A stretch of DNA of 64,000 nucleotides from Geothrix sp. 21YS21S-4. Lineage in GTDB: Bacteria; Acidobacteriota; Holophagae; Holophagales; Holophagaceae. Location of the stretch: assembly GCF_030845995.1 (NCBI RefSeq), contig NZ_CP132719.1:2666001-2730000 (forward strand), in the 5' to 3' direction. How positions within the stretch are numbered: the first letter of the stretch is position 1; the number at the start of each line of letters is the position of its first letter. Made by a program: the position numbers and the translations under genes. Below are positions 1 through 8,965 of the stretch, in pieces. The notes under the pieces were generated by a model, which had not been told where the DNA came from, made no database searches, and worked only from the letters and a program-made list of their open reading frames with translations.

Positions 1-807
1 TGGGCGAAGCAGGACAAGGACGACTCCTTCACCTTCTTCGATGCGAAGAGCCGCGCCCTCCACACCTGGCTCCGGGACGGCGGCGTGATGACCACCGTGC
101 CCCTGGGGAAATTGGAGGGCGAGCCCGCGCGATGGGTGGTGGACCCCCGGAACAACGCCTGGGTGGCCTCGGGAGCCGTGCTTTCCCTCGTGGACCGCAC
201 CGGCCGGGTGGTCAACACCGTCAAGCTCCCGGCGGAAGTCGGCGACGTCTGCTGGGATGCCAGGGGCTTCGTGCTCTCCTACCGCACCGCCGAACCCTAC
301 CTGGAGAGGCGGGACTTCAAGAGCGCCGACCTGATCTGGGCCTTCGGCGCCAAGCCCCCCAAGCGCGACGGCCCGATTCCCGCCAACCGGCGGCCTGTCG
401 TCGCGGACGACGCCGGCAACGTCCTGATGGCGGACGGGAACAGCCTCAACCTCAGCCTCCTGGACGGAGGGACCGGCCGGAAGATCGCCGAGACCGCCCT
501 CACGGCGGAGGGCGCGCCGGTGCCTCCGCTCGAAGGGAACGCCGCCGACCGCGAGCCCCTCGCCCTCTGGACCGGAAAGGGAGTCCTGTTCGCCGCCGTC
601 AAGGCCACGCAGGTGCCCGCCGCCCTGCGGGGCCCGAGTCCCAGCGCCGCCCAGGGCCTGCTGCTGGCGCGGATCGACCTCGCCCAGGGCCGCCTGGCCT
701 TCCAGCCCACGGGCCTGGCCGAGGGGCATCTGCTCGTGGGAATCCTGGAATCCGAAGCGGTCTTCGTCAGCCCCAAGGGCGGGCTGATGCTGGTGAAGAT
801 CAAGTAG
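1..807 (+). CDS. Hypothetical beta-propeller-like protein (5'-truncated by window edge)
   Basis: The reading frame is open from base 1, so the gene starts before the window; only the last 268 residues are seen. The sequence has short repeating strand-like blocks with Asp/Gly turns (for example VVDPRNNAWVAS, VVADDAGNVLMADG, VFVSPKGGLMLVKIK), the look of NHL/YVTN-like beta-propeller blades. I see no catalytic motif. An ATG at 85 exists, but the frame upstream is equally protein-like, so 85 is not taken as the start. The gene converges on the 5'-nucleotidase gene with a 9-bp gap. The role is unknown; the propeller idea is inference from sequence texture. Confidence 0.6.
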   Translation, partial: WAKQDKDDSFTFFDAKSRALHTWLRDGGVMTTVPLGKLEGEPARWVVDPRNNAWVASGAVLSLVDRTGRVVNTVKLPAEVGDVCWDARGFVLSYRTAEPYLERRDFKSADLIWAFGAKPPKRDGPIPANRRPVVADDAGNVLMADGNSLNLSLLDGGTGRKIAETALTAEGAPVPPLEGNAADREPLALWTGKGVLFAAVKATQVPAALRGPSPSAAQGLLLARIDLAQGRLAFQPTGLAEGHLLVGILESEAVFVSPKGGLMLVKIK

Positions 808-816
808 AGAGCGGCC

Positions 817-2424
817 TCAGCGCGCCAGCCCCTGGATCCGCTCCCGGTCGAGGTAGGGGATGGTGCGCCACCCGTTGCCGGCGGCGAGGCTCAGGCTGGG
901 ACGGGCCAGGACGTACTCCAGCAGCAGGTTCCGCTGGGAGACGGGCGTGATCAGCTCCGGCGTCCCCTTGAATCCGATGGCCTCCATGTAGCCGCCCCCG
1001 CCCCGCAGGCGGTAGGTGCTGAGGGCCAGGGTGAAGGTCTGGTCCGGCTTCACGGGCTGGCCCTGGAAGGAGAGACTCGCGACGCGGGCGCCCACGGGCT
1101 TCCCCAGGTCGAGGGCGTAGGTCGCGCCATCCACGGTGTCGAAGTTGTAGAAGGGCACGTCGCGGTTGTACAGCTCCGGCTCCCAGCTGTAGAGGTAGTG
1201 CTTGGCGGCGTGTTCCAGGTAGGCCTTGAGCTGGGCGCCGGTGATCCGGATCCGCGCCACCTGGTTCTCGTAGGGGGCCAGGGCGTAGAACTGCCGGACG
1301 CTGGTGGGCCCCTTGGGGATGAACAGCTTCGGCCCCGGGCAGGCCGCTGCGGACAGCTGGGCTCCCGTCGCCTGGCGCTGGACCTGGTGCATGAGCTGCA
1401 TCACCGGGGTGTCCTCCATCCGGGACCAGCGGCTGTCGAGGTCCACCTGGAGGTTCGTCGCCGCCGTGTCGAGGTAGCGGTCCGTCGCGGCGCGCAGGTC
1501 GGCGGTCAGGCTCAGGACTTCGGGATCCGAAGGCGTCTCGGCGTCCGGGCGCAGCAGACGGCCCGAGGCCGCGGCCACCCGCCACCGGCCCCGCTCCATC
1601 CTCAGCTGGAGGTCCACGGCGGCAAGCGCCCGCCCCTGGGATTCGGCTTGCAGAATGGGCACGCCCTTGTGCTCGGTCTGGATCGCCTGGTGGGTGTGGC
1701 CCGTGAAGACCGCGTCGAGTCCCGGCACCTGGTCCACCAGCCGGAGGGCGGCGTTCTCGTCCCCCTCCCGCCCGCTCACCGCGCCCAGCCCCGAGTGGAG
1801 CAGGGCCACCACCACGTCCGCCTTCTCCTTGTCCCGGAGCCGGGGCACCTCTTCCTTGGCGGAGGCCACGATATCGGCGAAGCGCAGCCCGGCGTAGTTG
1901 CCCGGTTCCGTCATGGACGGGACGCCGGGGGTGGTGAAGCCCACCAGGGCCACGCGCACGCCGCCCACCGTCACCAGGACGTGGGCGGGAAAGGCCCGCT
2001 TGCCCTTGGCGTCCGCCGTGTTAGCGGACAGGAACGGGAACCGGGCCTGCTTCTCCGCCTCGCGGAGGACCTCCATCCCCCAGTCGAAGTCGTGGTTCCC
2101 CACCGCCATCGCCGCGTAGCCCAGGGCGTTCATGATGGCCACGCCCGGCTCGGGCAGGTCGCGGCGGAGGACGTTCCGAACGTAGTTCAGGGGTTCGCCC
2201 TGGAGGGTGTCCCCGCAGTCCACCAGCACGGTGTTGGGGTTGAGGGCCTTCTGGCGCCGAATGATGGAGGCCAGCTTCGCCCACCCGCGATTGGCGGGCT
2301 GGAGGGTGAAAGCGTCTTCCGCCGTCACCCGCCCATGCATGTCCGTCGTCCCAAGGATCTGAATCCGGGTCTCTTGGGCCTGGAGGCCCACGGCGATCAA
2401 CAGAATCCAGAACCAATGCCGCAT
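817..2424 (-). CDS. 5'-nucleotidase / UshA-family metallophosphatase, secreted
   Basis: A secreted metallophosphoesterase of the 5'-nucleotidase/2',3'-cyclic phosphodiesterase family, expected to hydrolyse nucleotides or related phosphoesters in the periplasm. The chosen ATG gives a short signal peptide (MRHWFWILLIAVGLQAQ); an upstream in-frame ATG at 2475 would add 17 residues ahead of it and is less likely. The N-terminal metallophosphatase domain carries the metal ligands in TTDMHGR (D28, H30), VDCGDT, GNHDFDWG and GHTH. The C-terminal half (from about residue 300) matches the 5'-nucleotidase substrate-binding domain, with the SVRQFYALAPYENQV and GGGGYM blocks. The length of 535 residues is normal for the family. 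The exact substrate cannot be read from sequence. Confidence 0.9.
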   Translation of the reverse strand: MRHWFWILLIAVGLQAQETRIQILGTTDMHGRVTAEDAFTLQPANRGWAKLASIIRRQKALNPNTVLVDCGDTLQGEPLNYVRNVLRRDLPEPGVAIMNALGYAAMAVGNHDFDWGMEVLREAEKQARFPFLSANTADAKGKRAFPAHVLVTVGGVRVALVGFTTPGVPSMTEPGNYAGLRFADIVASAKEEVPRLRDKEKADVVVALLHSGLGAVSGREGDENAALRLVDQVPGLDAVFTGHTHQAIQTEHKGVPILQAESQGRALAAVDLQLRMERGRWRVAAASGRLLRPDAETPSDPEVLSLTADLRAATDRYLDTAATNLQVDLDSRWSRMEDTPVMQLMHQVQRQATGAQLSAAACPGPKLFIPKGPTSVRQFYALAPYENQVARIRITGAQLKAYLEHAAKHYLYSWEPELYNRDVPFYNFDTVDGATYALDLGKPVGARVASLSFQGQPVKPDQTFTLALSTYRLRGGGGYMEAIGFKGTPELITPVSQRNLLLEYVLARPSLSLAAGNGWRTIPYLDRERIQGLAR

Positions 2425-2525
2425 GCAGCCTCCGGGACCGCCCGCCAACGCGTGGTTGGAAGGGACCGCCTTCAAGGGTAAACTTTCCGTTCACCCAACG
2501 GACGCCCCCTCTTTCCGGAGCCCCC

Positions 2526-2987
2526 ATGCAAGAAGTCCAGATCAAGGCCCCCAAGCACGAATTCACGCTGCTCTGCGATGACATCCGCCAGGAAATGGGC
2601 GGCAAGACCTCCCTGATGGGCCTGTACGACCACCACATCGTCGTCCCCCAGGTGCCCTTCACCCTGCCCAAGGTCTGCTTCTACACCCGCTTCTCCCGCA
2701 TGGACGGCCAGTTCAAGTTCGGCTTCTCCATCGTCAGCCCCACCGGCGACCGCAAGGACGTGATCCGCGACAGCGACGTCCAGATCCCCGACGGCGCCAA
2801 GGAAGGCACCTTCAACGTCATCGCCAGCCCCTTCGAGGTGAGCGGCGAGGGCGTCTATGAAGTGATCATCGCCCTCACCAAGGGCGCGGACCGCTTCGAG
2901 TACGTCTACAAGTTCGCCATCTCCGACGCCAGCCGCCTCCAGGCCGAGTACGAGAAGGCCATGGCCGAGGCCGGCCAGGGCAACTGA
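2526..2987 (+). CDS. Conserved hypothetical protein (DUF6941-like)
   Basis: A 153-residue soluble protein with no signal peptide or membrane segment. The N-terminus contains FTLLCDDIRQEMGGKTSLMG, which resembles the small family annotated as DUF6941 (recalled, not searched); the rest looks like a compact beta-sandwich. The start has GGAG about 6 bases upstream. It is divergent from the 5'-nucleotidase gene, sharing a roughly 100-bp promoter region, and is followed by a clear terminator, so it is monocistronic. Function unknown. Confidence 0.7.
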   Translation: MQEVQIKAPKHEFTLLCDDIRQEMGGKTSLMGLYDHHIVVPQVPFTLPKVCFYTRFSRMDGQFKFGFSIVSPTGDRKDVIRDSDVQIPDGAKEGTFNVIASPFEVSGEGVYEVIIALTKGADRFEYVYKFAISDASRLQAEYEKAMAEAGQGN

Positions 2988-3017
2988 GCCCACGGCGAAC
3001 GCATCTCGCGCTCCATC

Positions 3018-3047
3018 AGCGGCGCCCTGCGGGGCGCCGCTGCTTTT
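3018..3047 (+). terminator. Rho-independent terminator after the DUF6941-like gene
   Basis: A perfect 9-bp GC stem (AGCGGCGCC / GGCGCCGCT) with a short loop, followed by GCTTTT. It sits 30 bp after the stop of the upstream gene. Confidence 0.8.
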
Positions 3048-3074
3048 AGACTGGGAACCGACCGGGGAACGCCC

Positions 3075-4076
3075 ATGTCCGACCGCTATGCCAAGCAGCG
3101 CATTTTTCTCGGCCGCGAGGCGGACGAGGCCCTGCGCGGAAAGCGGGTGGCGGTCCTGGGCCTCGGCGCCCTCGGGTCCGTCATCGCCCCCTGGCTCGCC
3201 CGGGCCGGGGTGGGTCACCTCACCCTCATCGACCGGGACCTGGTGGAGGAGAGCAACCTCCAGCGCCAGCTCCTCTACGGGGAATCCGACCTGGGCCGGG
3301 CCAAGGCGGAAGTCGCGGCCGAGCGCCTGCGGGAGGCCAATTCCTCCATCGAACTGGAGGCTGTGGTCGCCGACCTCACCAGCGGCAACGCCCGGGAGCT
3401 GCTGTCGGGCTTCGACCTGATCTGCGACGGAACGGACAACTTCGAAGCGCGCTTCCTGATCAACGACGTGGCCATCCTCACAGCCACGCCCTGGATCTAC
3501 GCCGGCGCCATCGGCGGCGAAGGCGTCGTCTGGCCGCTGAATCCACCCCGGACCCCCTGCCTCCGCTGCCTTCTGGAGGAACCCCCAGCGGGCGGCGACG
3601 TGGACACCTGCGACAGCGCCGGCGTGCTGGGGCCCGCCGTGGGGATCATCGCGAGCTGGGCGGCCCTGGAAGCGCTCAAGGTCCTCACCGGGAAAGCGCC
3701 GCACGCCGACCTGGCCCGCTTCGACTTCTGGCGGAACGAGCGCCAGTTCCTCAACCCGCCCAAGACCCGCTGCCGCTTCTGCGCGGAAAAGGTCACCGAG
3801 TTCCTGGACGACCGCTGGACCCTCAAGGCCAGCGCCCTGTGCGGGCTGGAAGGCGTCCAGATCCGCGTGAATCCCCCCGGTCGCCTGAATCTGGAGGCGC
3901 TGCGGATCCGCCTGGAGACCCGCACCCGCAGCCCCTGGAAGCGGGCGGGCCTGATGCTCAAGGGCCGGGACGGCGCCGACGAGATCACCCTCTTCGCCGA
4001 CGGCCGCGCCCTCGTCCACGGCCCCATGACCCCCGAGCGCGCCCGCAGCTGGTACACGGAAGTGGTGGGGTACTGA
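3075..4076 (+). CDS. moeB: MoeB/ThiF/HesA-family E1-like adenylyltransferase
   Basis: An ATP-dependent adenylyltransferase that activates the C-terminal Gly-Gly of a ubiquitin-like sulfur carrier (MoaD or ThiS type). The nucleotide-binding region VAVLGLGALGSVIAPWLARAG and the LIDRDLVEESNLQRQLL block are diagnostic, followed by DLICDGTDNFEARFLIND. Two Cys pairs (CLRC near residue 167 and CRFC near 236) form the usual zinc site. At 333 residues it is longer than E. coli MoeB (about 250) because of a 75-residue C-terminal segment after the second Cys pair that resembles a degenerate carrier or small beta domain. No thi or moa gene is adjacent; moaA lies 26 kb away. MoeB versus ThiF cannot be settled here. 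Confidence 0.85.
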   Translation: MSDRYAKQRIFLGREADEALRGKRVAVLGLGALGSVIAPWLARAGVGHLTLIDRDLVEESNLQRQLLYGESDLGRAKAEVAAERLREANSSIELEAVVADLTSGNARELLSGFDLICDGTDNFEARFLINDVAILTATPWIYAGAIGGEGVVWPLNPPRTPCLRCLLEEPPAGGDVDTCDSAGVLGPAVGIIASWAALEALKVLTGKAPHADLARFDFWRNERQFLNPPKTRCRFCAEKVTEFLDDRWTLKASALCGLEGVQIRVNPPGRLNLEALRIRLETRTRSPWKRAGLMLKGRDGADEITLFADGRALVHGPMTPERARSWYTEVVGY

Positions 4077-4352
4077 AAGGCCTGAAGACGGGAACCGCGA
4101 AAAGCGCGAATCGCCCTTCGGGCGCGCGAAAAAGAACCGGTACCCTGGACCCCATCCTTTCGCGGTCCCCGATTCTGCTGGTAGTGGCCTCAAGCGCCCA
4201 CAGTTGACCCCCGGACGTAGGGACTCGGAAAGGCCTGAAGACGAGAACCACGGAAATCGTGAATCGTCCTTCGGACCCGCGAAAGAGAGCCAGTACTCTG
4301 GATCCAGTCCTTTTCGCGCCCCTTCGCGTCTTTCGCGGTTCCTGTTTCTTCT
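4076..4352. repeat. Two diverged tandem copies of a roughly 125-bp intergenic repeat
   Basis: The moeB-rdgB gap holds two related blocks, about 4076-4199 and 4229-4352, offset by roughly 154 bp. Both begin GGCCTGAAGACG, then share the pattern GAACC-CG-AAA, AAT-CG-CCTTCGG and a run ending in TTTCGCGG. Each is rich in short inverted repeats of the type CCGCGAAA/TTTCGCGG. No convincing small ORF is present. It looks like a non-coding repeat element rather than a gene. Confidence 0.65.
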
Positions 4353-4360
4353 GGTGCTCG

Positions 4361-4957
4361 ATGCTGAAAGTCCTTCTCGCCTCCCGCAACGCCGGCAAGC
4401 TGCGCGAGTTCGCGGCCCTGCTGCCGGACGTCACGCTGGTGCCCTGGCCATCCGAAGCGCCGGAACTTCCCGAGACGGGCGCCTTCTTCCAGGACAATGC
4501 CCTCCAGAAGGCGGAGGGCGCCGCGGCGTGGTGGCGGGAACACGGGACGGAAGCGATCGACGGCGTGCTGGCGGACGATTCCGGGCTGTGCGTGGACGCG
4601 CTGTGGGGCGGCCCCGGCGTGCTGTCCGCCCGCTTCGCGCCGGATCTCCCCACCTACCGGGACAGGAACCGCCGCCTCCTGGACATGCTGCCGGAGGGCG
4701 CCGACCGGACGGCCCGCTTCGTGTGCGTCCTCGCCTGTGCGCCTTCGACCGGCCCCGCCTTCACCGTCGGAGCCTCCGTGGAAGGGCGCCTCGCGCTGGA
4801 GCCTCGGGGCGAGGGCGGCTTCGGCTACGACCCGATCTTCATCCCCGAGGGCTCCGACCTCACCTTCGGCGAACTGCCCGCCGACGCCAAGCACACGCTC
4901 AGCCACCGGGCCCGCGCGTGCGCGGCCCTGCGGGAGAAGCTGGCCATCCTGTCCTGA
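4361..4957 (+). CDS. rdgB: RdgB/HAM1 non-canonical purine NTP pyrophosphatase
   Basis: Hydrolyses dITP, ITP and XTP to monophosphates, keeping deaminated purines out of DNA and RNA. The start at 4361 gives the canonical N-terminus MLKVLLASRNAGKLREF; the longer in-frame form beginning at 4259 would translate the intergenic repeat and is rejected. Family motifs are present: ASRNAGK, ETGAFFQDNALQKA, DDSGLCVDAL, GPGVLSARFA and EGGFGYDPIF. The length of 198 residues is typical. It is followed closely by the EamA transporter gene on the same strand. Confidence 0.93.
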   Translation: MLKVLLASRNAGKLREFAALLPDVTLVPWPSEAPELPETGAFFQDNALQKAEGAAAWWREHGTEAIDGVLADDSGLCVDALWGGPGVLSARFAPDLPTYRDRNRRLLDMLPEGADRTARFVCVLACAPSTGPAFTVGASVEGRLALEPRGEGGFGYDPIFIPEGSDLTFGELPADAKHTLSHRARACAALREKLAILS

Positions 4958-5014
4958 GTTTCGGCGCCCGGGCAAAGCGCGGTGTGACGGCGCCTGCGGA
5001 GGGAGTCCGGTAGG

Positions 5015-5932
5015 GTGGACTTCATGTCTGTCAGGCTCGGATCCCGTCATTGGCTGGCCATCGCCGGCGCGCTGCTGCTGTGGGCATCGGCCTTTGCGGG
5101 CATCCGCGCGGGAATGCGGCTGAGCCCCTCGGGGGCCGCGGGACCCGGGGGCTATGGTCCCGGCGAGCTGGCCCTGCTGCGGTTCGGCACCGCGTCCCTG
5201 GCCCTGGCGGGCTACGCCGCCGCCAAGCGGATGCGGCTGCCCGCCCTCGCGGACCTTCCGCGAATCGCTATCGCCGGCTTTCTGGGGATCAGCGTCTACC
5301 ACGCGGCCCTCAACTTCGGCGAAGTCACGGTCCAGTCCGCGGCCGCGTCGCTGCTCATCGCCGCCGGTCCCGTCTTCACCGCGCTCCTGTCGGCGGCGTT
5401 CCTGGGCGAGCGGCTGACGCGCCTGGGCTGGGCGGGCATCTTCGTGGCCTTCGCCGGCGTGATCCTCATCGCCCTCAGCAGCGGCGACGGCCTACGGTTC
5501 ACGCCCGGCGCCCTGCTGATCCTGCTGTCCGCCGCCGTGGCGGCCGTGTACTCGATCCTGTCGAAGAAGAGCTTCCCCCGGCACACGGCCCTGGAGTTCA
5601 CGGCCTATTCCATCTGGGCCGGCACCCTGCCCCTGCTGGTCTTCCTGCCGGGACTGGTTCGCCAGCTTCCCGCCGCGAGGCCCTCCGCCACGGCCGCGGT
5701 GGTCTACCTGGGCTGCTTTCCGGGCGCGCTCGCCTACCTCCTGTGGAACGACGCCCTGTCGCGGATGCCCGCCGCCCTGCTGTCGAGCTTCCTGTACCTG
5801 TCGCCGGTGCTGGCCAGCGCCATCGCCTGGGCGTGGCTGGGCGAAGTGCCCTCGCCCCTCACCGTCCTCGGCGGCGCCATCGCCATCGCCGGCGTCGTCC
5901 TGGTGCAGACGCGGGGGCGCGTGCGGGCGTGA
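5015..5932 (+). CDS. EamA/DMT-family metabolite exporter
   Basis: A 305-residue integral membrane protein with about ten hydrophobic segments arranged as two EamA repeats, the drug/metabolite transporter layout. Typical features are WASAFAGIR in helix 1, the helix near LLIAAGPVFTALLSAAFLGERL ending the first repeat, and LSSFLYLSPVLASAIAWAWLGE in the second. The GTG start at 5015 has GGAGGGAG 9 bases upstream; an ATG at 5024 is an alternative. The substrate is unknown. The stop abuts the stop of the convergent M23 peptidase gene with no gap. Confidence 0.88.
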   Translation: MDFMSVRLGSRHWLAIAGALLLWASAFAGIRAGMRLSPSGAAGPGGYGPGELALLRFGTASLALAGYAAAKRMRLPALADLPRIAIAGFLGISVYHAALNFGEVTVQSAAASLLIAAGPVFTALLSAAFLGERLTRLGWAGIFVAFAGVILIALSSGDGLRFTPGALLILLSAAVAAVYSILSKKSFPRHTALEFTAYSIWAGTLPLLVFLPGLVRQLPAARPSATAAVVYLGCFPGALAYLLWNDALSRMPAALLSSFLYLSPVLASAIAWAWLGEVPSPLTVLGGAIAIAGVVLVQTRGRVRA

Positions 5933-6766
5933 TCAGGGCTTGCCGGCCAGGAACAGCCGCGGGTCCACCCGCGCATTGTTGAGGCTCAGCGACCAGTGGA
6001 GGTGGGGGCCCGTGGCGCGGCCGGTCTTCCCGACGTCGCCCAGGATGTCGCCGGCCTCCAGCCGCTGCCCTTCGCGGACGCGGATCTTCGACAGGTGGGC
6101 GAACAGGCTCACCACCCCCTCGCCGTGGGCCAGGAACACCGCATTTCCGCTGAAGAAGAAGTCGCCCGTCAGCACCACCACACCCGCGGCCGGCGCGCGC
6201 ACGGCTTGGCCCGCGGGCGCCTTGATGTCCAGCCCCGAGTGGGGCGACCGGGGCTGGCCGTTGAACACCCGCCGCAGACCGAAGGAGGCGGTCAGCCCGC
6301 CCGGCGTGGGCTGGCGGAAGCTTAGCGAGGGAACGAGCCCTTCGGGCCGGGCCTTCCAGGCCGGTCCCATCAGCGCCTGTTCCCGCGCGATGCGGGCCTC
6401 GTCCTCGGGATCAGGCGTCACCTGCCGCGGATTCTCCAGGCGCACCCGCTGCTCCGCGTAGCGCTTGGGCCGGATGGTAAAGGACACCGCGCGGCCGTCC
6501 GCCCGGATCTCGTCGCGCCCGGCCTCGGCGCTCAGAGGAATCCCCACCACCGCCGCCCAGCTCCGCCCGCTGCGCCGCACCAGCACCGGTTCCCCGCGGT
6601 AGGTCACCACCGGCGGCGCAGGCGCGTCCGGCAGAGCCACCACGGCCACGCCACCGGGAACAGGTGAAGCCTTAAAGGGAAGAGCACCGGGCGCCGTCCA
6701 ACCGATCGCCGCGCCGGCGGTCATCAGCAGCAGGGGTCGGCAAGTGACGAGGGGACGAGGAAGCAT
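5933..6766 (-). CDS. M23-family metallopeptidase (LytM/peptidoglycan hydrolase type)
   Basis: A secreted zinc endopeptidase expected to act on peptidoglycan cross-links or as a divisome activator. The N-terminus MLPRPLVTCRPLLLMTAGAAIG is a signal peptide. The C-terminal M23 domain keeps the zinc and catalytic motifs HSGLDIKAPAG (HxxxD), LAHGEGVVSLFAHL and GPHLHWSL (HxH), so it should be active. The middle region is beta-rich, like the N-terminal domain seen in many single-domain M23 proteins. 277 residues. Confidence 0.9.
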   Translation of the reverse strand: MLPRPLVTCRPLLLMTAGAAIGWTAPGALPFKASPVPGGVAVVALPDAPAPPVVTYRGEPVLVRRSGRSWAAVVGIPLSAEAGRDEIRADGRAVSFTIRPKRYAEQRVRLENPRQVTPDPEDEARIAREQALMGPAWKARPEGLVPSLSFRQPTPGGLTASFGLRRVFNGQPRSPHSGLDIKAPAGQAVRAPAAGVVVLTGDFFFSGNAVFLAHGEGVVSLFAHLSKIRVREGQRLEAGDILGDVGKTGRATGPHLHWSLSLNNARVDPRLFLAGKP

Positions 6767-6828
6767 CCCCTGAAGCCTGCCAGAGGAAGGGGCTTCGAGT
6801 CACCCCGTCGAGCCCCGAACCGGCCTGC

Positions 6829-8424
6829 TCAGGGACTCGCCGGACCGCGGGGTGCGATCGTCCTGGCCCGGATCTCGAAGTCCCCGACGAGCCCCGTATT
6901 CTCATGGACGGCCCACACGGCCGCATCGCCTTCGAAACGGATGGTGAACCGCCAGTTCCGATCAGCTGCGGCTTCCCGATAGGCCATGGCGAAGGTATTT
7001 TCCCTGCTCCACCCTCCGGAAGCCCCTGCCGCGAGGCCGTGCCGGGAAGTGGAAGAAAGGCGATAGACCCCGTCCAGACCCACGGGAATGATCTTGTCCG
7101 CCGGCTCGTCGCTGCCCAGCCGGAGCTCGGCTTCGCTTTCGCCAGGGAAGGTCAGCGAGAAGGTCTTCAGGCCGAGGCGGTTTGCCTCCATGGTGTAGGT
7201 CCGGCCCGACACGCGGGTAGCGATGGGAGGCGGGGGGGCCACGGGTTTGGCGGGCGGAGGGGCCGCCGCCTCGGCCAGCTTCTGGTGCAGGCGCTTCAGG
7301 CTCGGCGGATTCTCCGGGAGGGGTTCGTCGGCCACCACGGCCTTGATCAGGGTGGCGCCGATCCCGCCGAGGGTGTACCCACCACTGCCCAGGAGCACGG
7401 CCACCAGATGCTTCCGGGGCCACACCGCCAACCGTTGCCCCCCGCGCCCCCGGCCTTCGTAGAGTCCGGCCGGCTCCTTGGGAATCCACCATAAGTAGCC
7501 GTACCCGGTACCGCCGGATTCAAACACATGGGGCGTGGCGGAGGCTTCGACCCAGGCCTTCGCGACGATCTGCTTCCCGTCCCAGCGCCCCCCTTGCAGC
7601 ATGAGGTAGCCGAGCTTGGCCAGATCCATGGGGCGGATGAACAGGTCCCCCCAACCATGGGTGTAACCCTGGGGATCCGCATCCCAGAGCACTCCGCTGA
7701 TCCCGAGGGGCGCGAAGAGTTCCTTTTCCGCGAAAGCCTTCAGTGGCCTGCCCGTGACCCGCGTCAGGATCGCCGAAAGCAGGTGGGGACCCAGCGAACA
7801 GTAGACAAAGTCCCGACCCGGTGGCGCCACCAGGGCATGGTCCAACATGTAGGAAAGCCCGTCACGCGCGCGCTCCATGTCACCCGTCTGCCCCTCCCCC
7901 TCCCGGAGGTCCCGACACAAGCCCGACGTCATGGTGAGCAGATGCGCCACGTTGAGTTGCCCTTCGGCCTCATCCGCAAGAGGGGACTTCCGCTCCGGGA
8001 AAAGGCTGAGGACGGGAACCTGGACGCGCTTCACCCATCCCCGGTCGATGGCAATCCCGACATTGAGGGACGTGATGCTCTTGGTGATCGAGGCCACATC
8101 GTGCAGCGAGTCCTTGGCGAACGGGAAGAACGTGGCATCCAGCACCAGGTACCCGTGGCGGACGATCAGGATGCGGTCCACCTCGATATTCCGTTCCCGG
8201 ATCTGGTCCAGCGCCTGGCAGAGCACCTCGGAGCTGAGGCCCTGCTGCTCGGGCGAAGAGGTGCGCCAGGTCTCGCTTGGCCAGTAGCCTCCGGGAGCGG
8301 TCGGCGGCCCCGCCTGCAGCGTCGCGACCACCCATGCGAGGCTCCAGCCCGCAAGCCGGCGGAACGTCCTTGAAGAACGGGCGGCTTCGAGGAGGCTCGA
8401 CCCTGATCCCATGCGGCCCTCCAC
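6829..8424 (-). CDS. Serine hydrolase of the class C beta-lactamase/PBP4* superfamily
   Basis: A 531-residue protein with an N-terminal signal-like segment (LAGWSLAWVVATLQAG) and a beta-lactamase-fold hydrolase domain over about residues 45-370. The catalytic SxxK is in DVASITKSITSLNVG, the YxS-type motif is VYCSLG, and the LGISGVLWDADPQG and GYLWWIP blocks are typical of the family. The C-terminal 150 residues form a separate beta-rich domain (the DUF3471-like position in such proteins), joined by a Pro/Ala linker (APPPAKPVAPPPP). Such proteins act as esterases or D-amino peptidases rather than true beta-lactamases; the substrate is unknown. Confidence 0.85.
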   Translation of the reverse strand: MEGRMGSGSSLLEAARSSRTFRRLAGWSLAWVVATLQAGPPTAPGGYWPSETWRTSSPEQQGLSSEVLCQALDQIRERNIEVDRILIVRHGYLVLDATFFPFAKDSLHDVASITKSITSLNVGIAIDRGWVKRVQVPVLSLFPERKSPLADEAEGQLNVAHLLTMTSGLCRDLREGEGQTGDMERARDGLSYMLDHALVAPPGRDFVYCSLGPHLLSAILTRVTGRPLKAFAEKELFAPLGISGVLWDADPQGYTHGWGDLFIRPMDLAKLGYLMLQGGRWDGKQIVAKAWVEASATPHVFESGGTGYGYLWWIPKEPAGLYEGRGRGGQRLAVWPRKHLVAVLLGSGGYTLGGIGATLIKAVVADEPLPENPPSLKRLHQKLAEAAAPPPAKPVAPPPPIATRVSGRTYTMEANRLGLKTFSLTFPGESEAELRLGSDEPADKIIPVGLDGVYRLSSTSRHGLAAGASGGWSRENTFAMAYREAAADRNWRFTIRFEGDAAVWAVHENTGLVGDFEIRARTIAPRGPASP

Positions 8425-8476
8425 GCGGGCATCCCGGAATGGACTTACCGGAAGATGCTAGCGCCGCGACGGAAGG

Positions 8477-8965
8477 TCAAGAAGCCGGAGTTTCCTGGTC
8501 TTCCGGGGAAGGATCCGATCCCGAGCCGGCCAGGGGATCTCTGCCCCCTTCGCGGAACCCCGCCTCCCGCATCTTCACCGCCTCCTGGTAAGCCGCGAGG
8601 ACGGCGGTGCGGACGCGGAGGTAGGACGTCTCGGTGACCTTGGTGTTGAAGGTGAGGGTGGCCACCAGGTAGTCGCGGCCGTCGGGCAGGACCTGGGGGG
8701 CGCTCACCTGGATCTGCGGGGGCATGATGGCGGAGGAACTGCCCTCCCGCAGGCGGAGGGAGACGTCCTCGCACCACGCCTGGAGCCGGGGTGCCAGCGC
8801 CAGTCCCTCGGCGGAAGACACCAGCATCACGCGGCCGTACAGCGTGAAGAACAGGCGGAGCTGCGGCGGATCGAAGGAATGGTTCAGGTAGCCCGACATG
8901 CTGGCGATCTGCTGGAAGTCCTTCAGCAGGGCCTGGAGCTTGGGACTGGGCTGGGCCAGCGCCAT
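8477..8965 (-). CDS. Hypothetical protein translationally coupled to MTA phosphorylase
   Basis: A 162-residue protein whose ATG overlaps the stop of the upstream phosphorylase gene in a TGATG arrangement, which implies translational coupling. It has no signal peptide. The first part is helical (MALAQPSPKLQALLKDFQQI), the centre is amphipathic beta/alpha (LRLFFTLYGRVMLVSS, YLVATLTFNTKV) and the last 25 residues are acidic and disordered (GSGSDPSPEDQETP). I do not recognise the family. Coupling suggests related physiology, but nothing in the sequence gives a function. Confidence 0.7.
   Translation of the reverse strand: MALAQPSPKLQALLKDFQQIASMSGYLNHSFDPPQLRLFFTLYGRVMLVSSAEGLALAPRLQAWCEDVSLRLREGSSSAIMPPQIQVSAPQVLPDGRDYLVATLTFNTKVTETSYLRVRTAVLAAYQEAVKMREAGFREGGRDPLAGSGSDPSPEDQETPAS

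Noticed and set aside
6829-8424. Beta-lactam resistance gene
   Set aside because: The class C fold is shared by many esterases and peptidases; the C-terminal extra domain and lack of a regulator argue against a resistance role.
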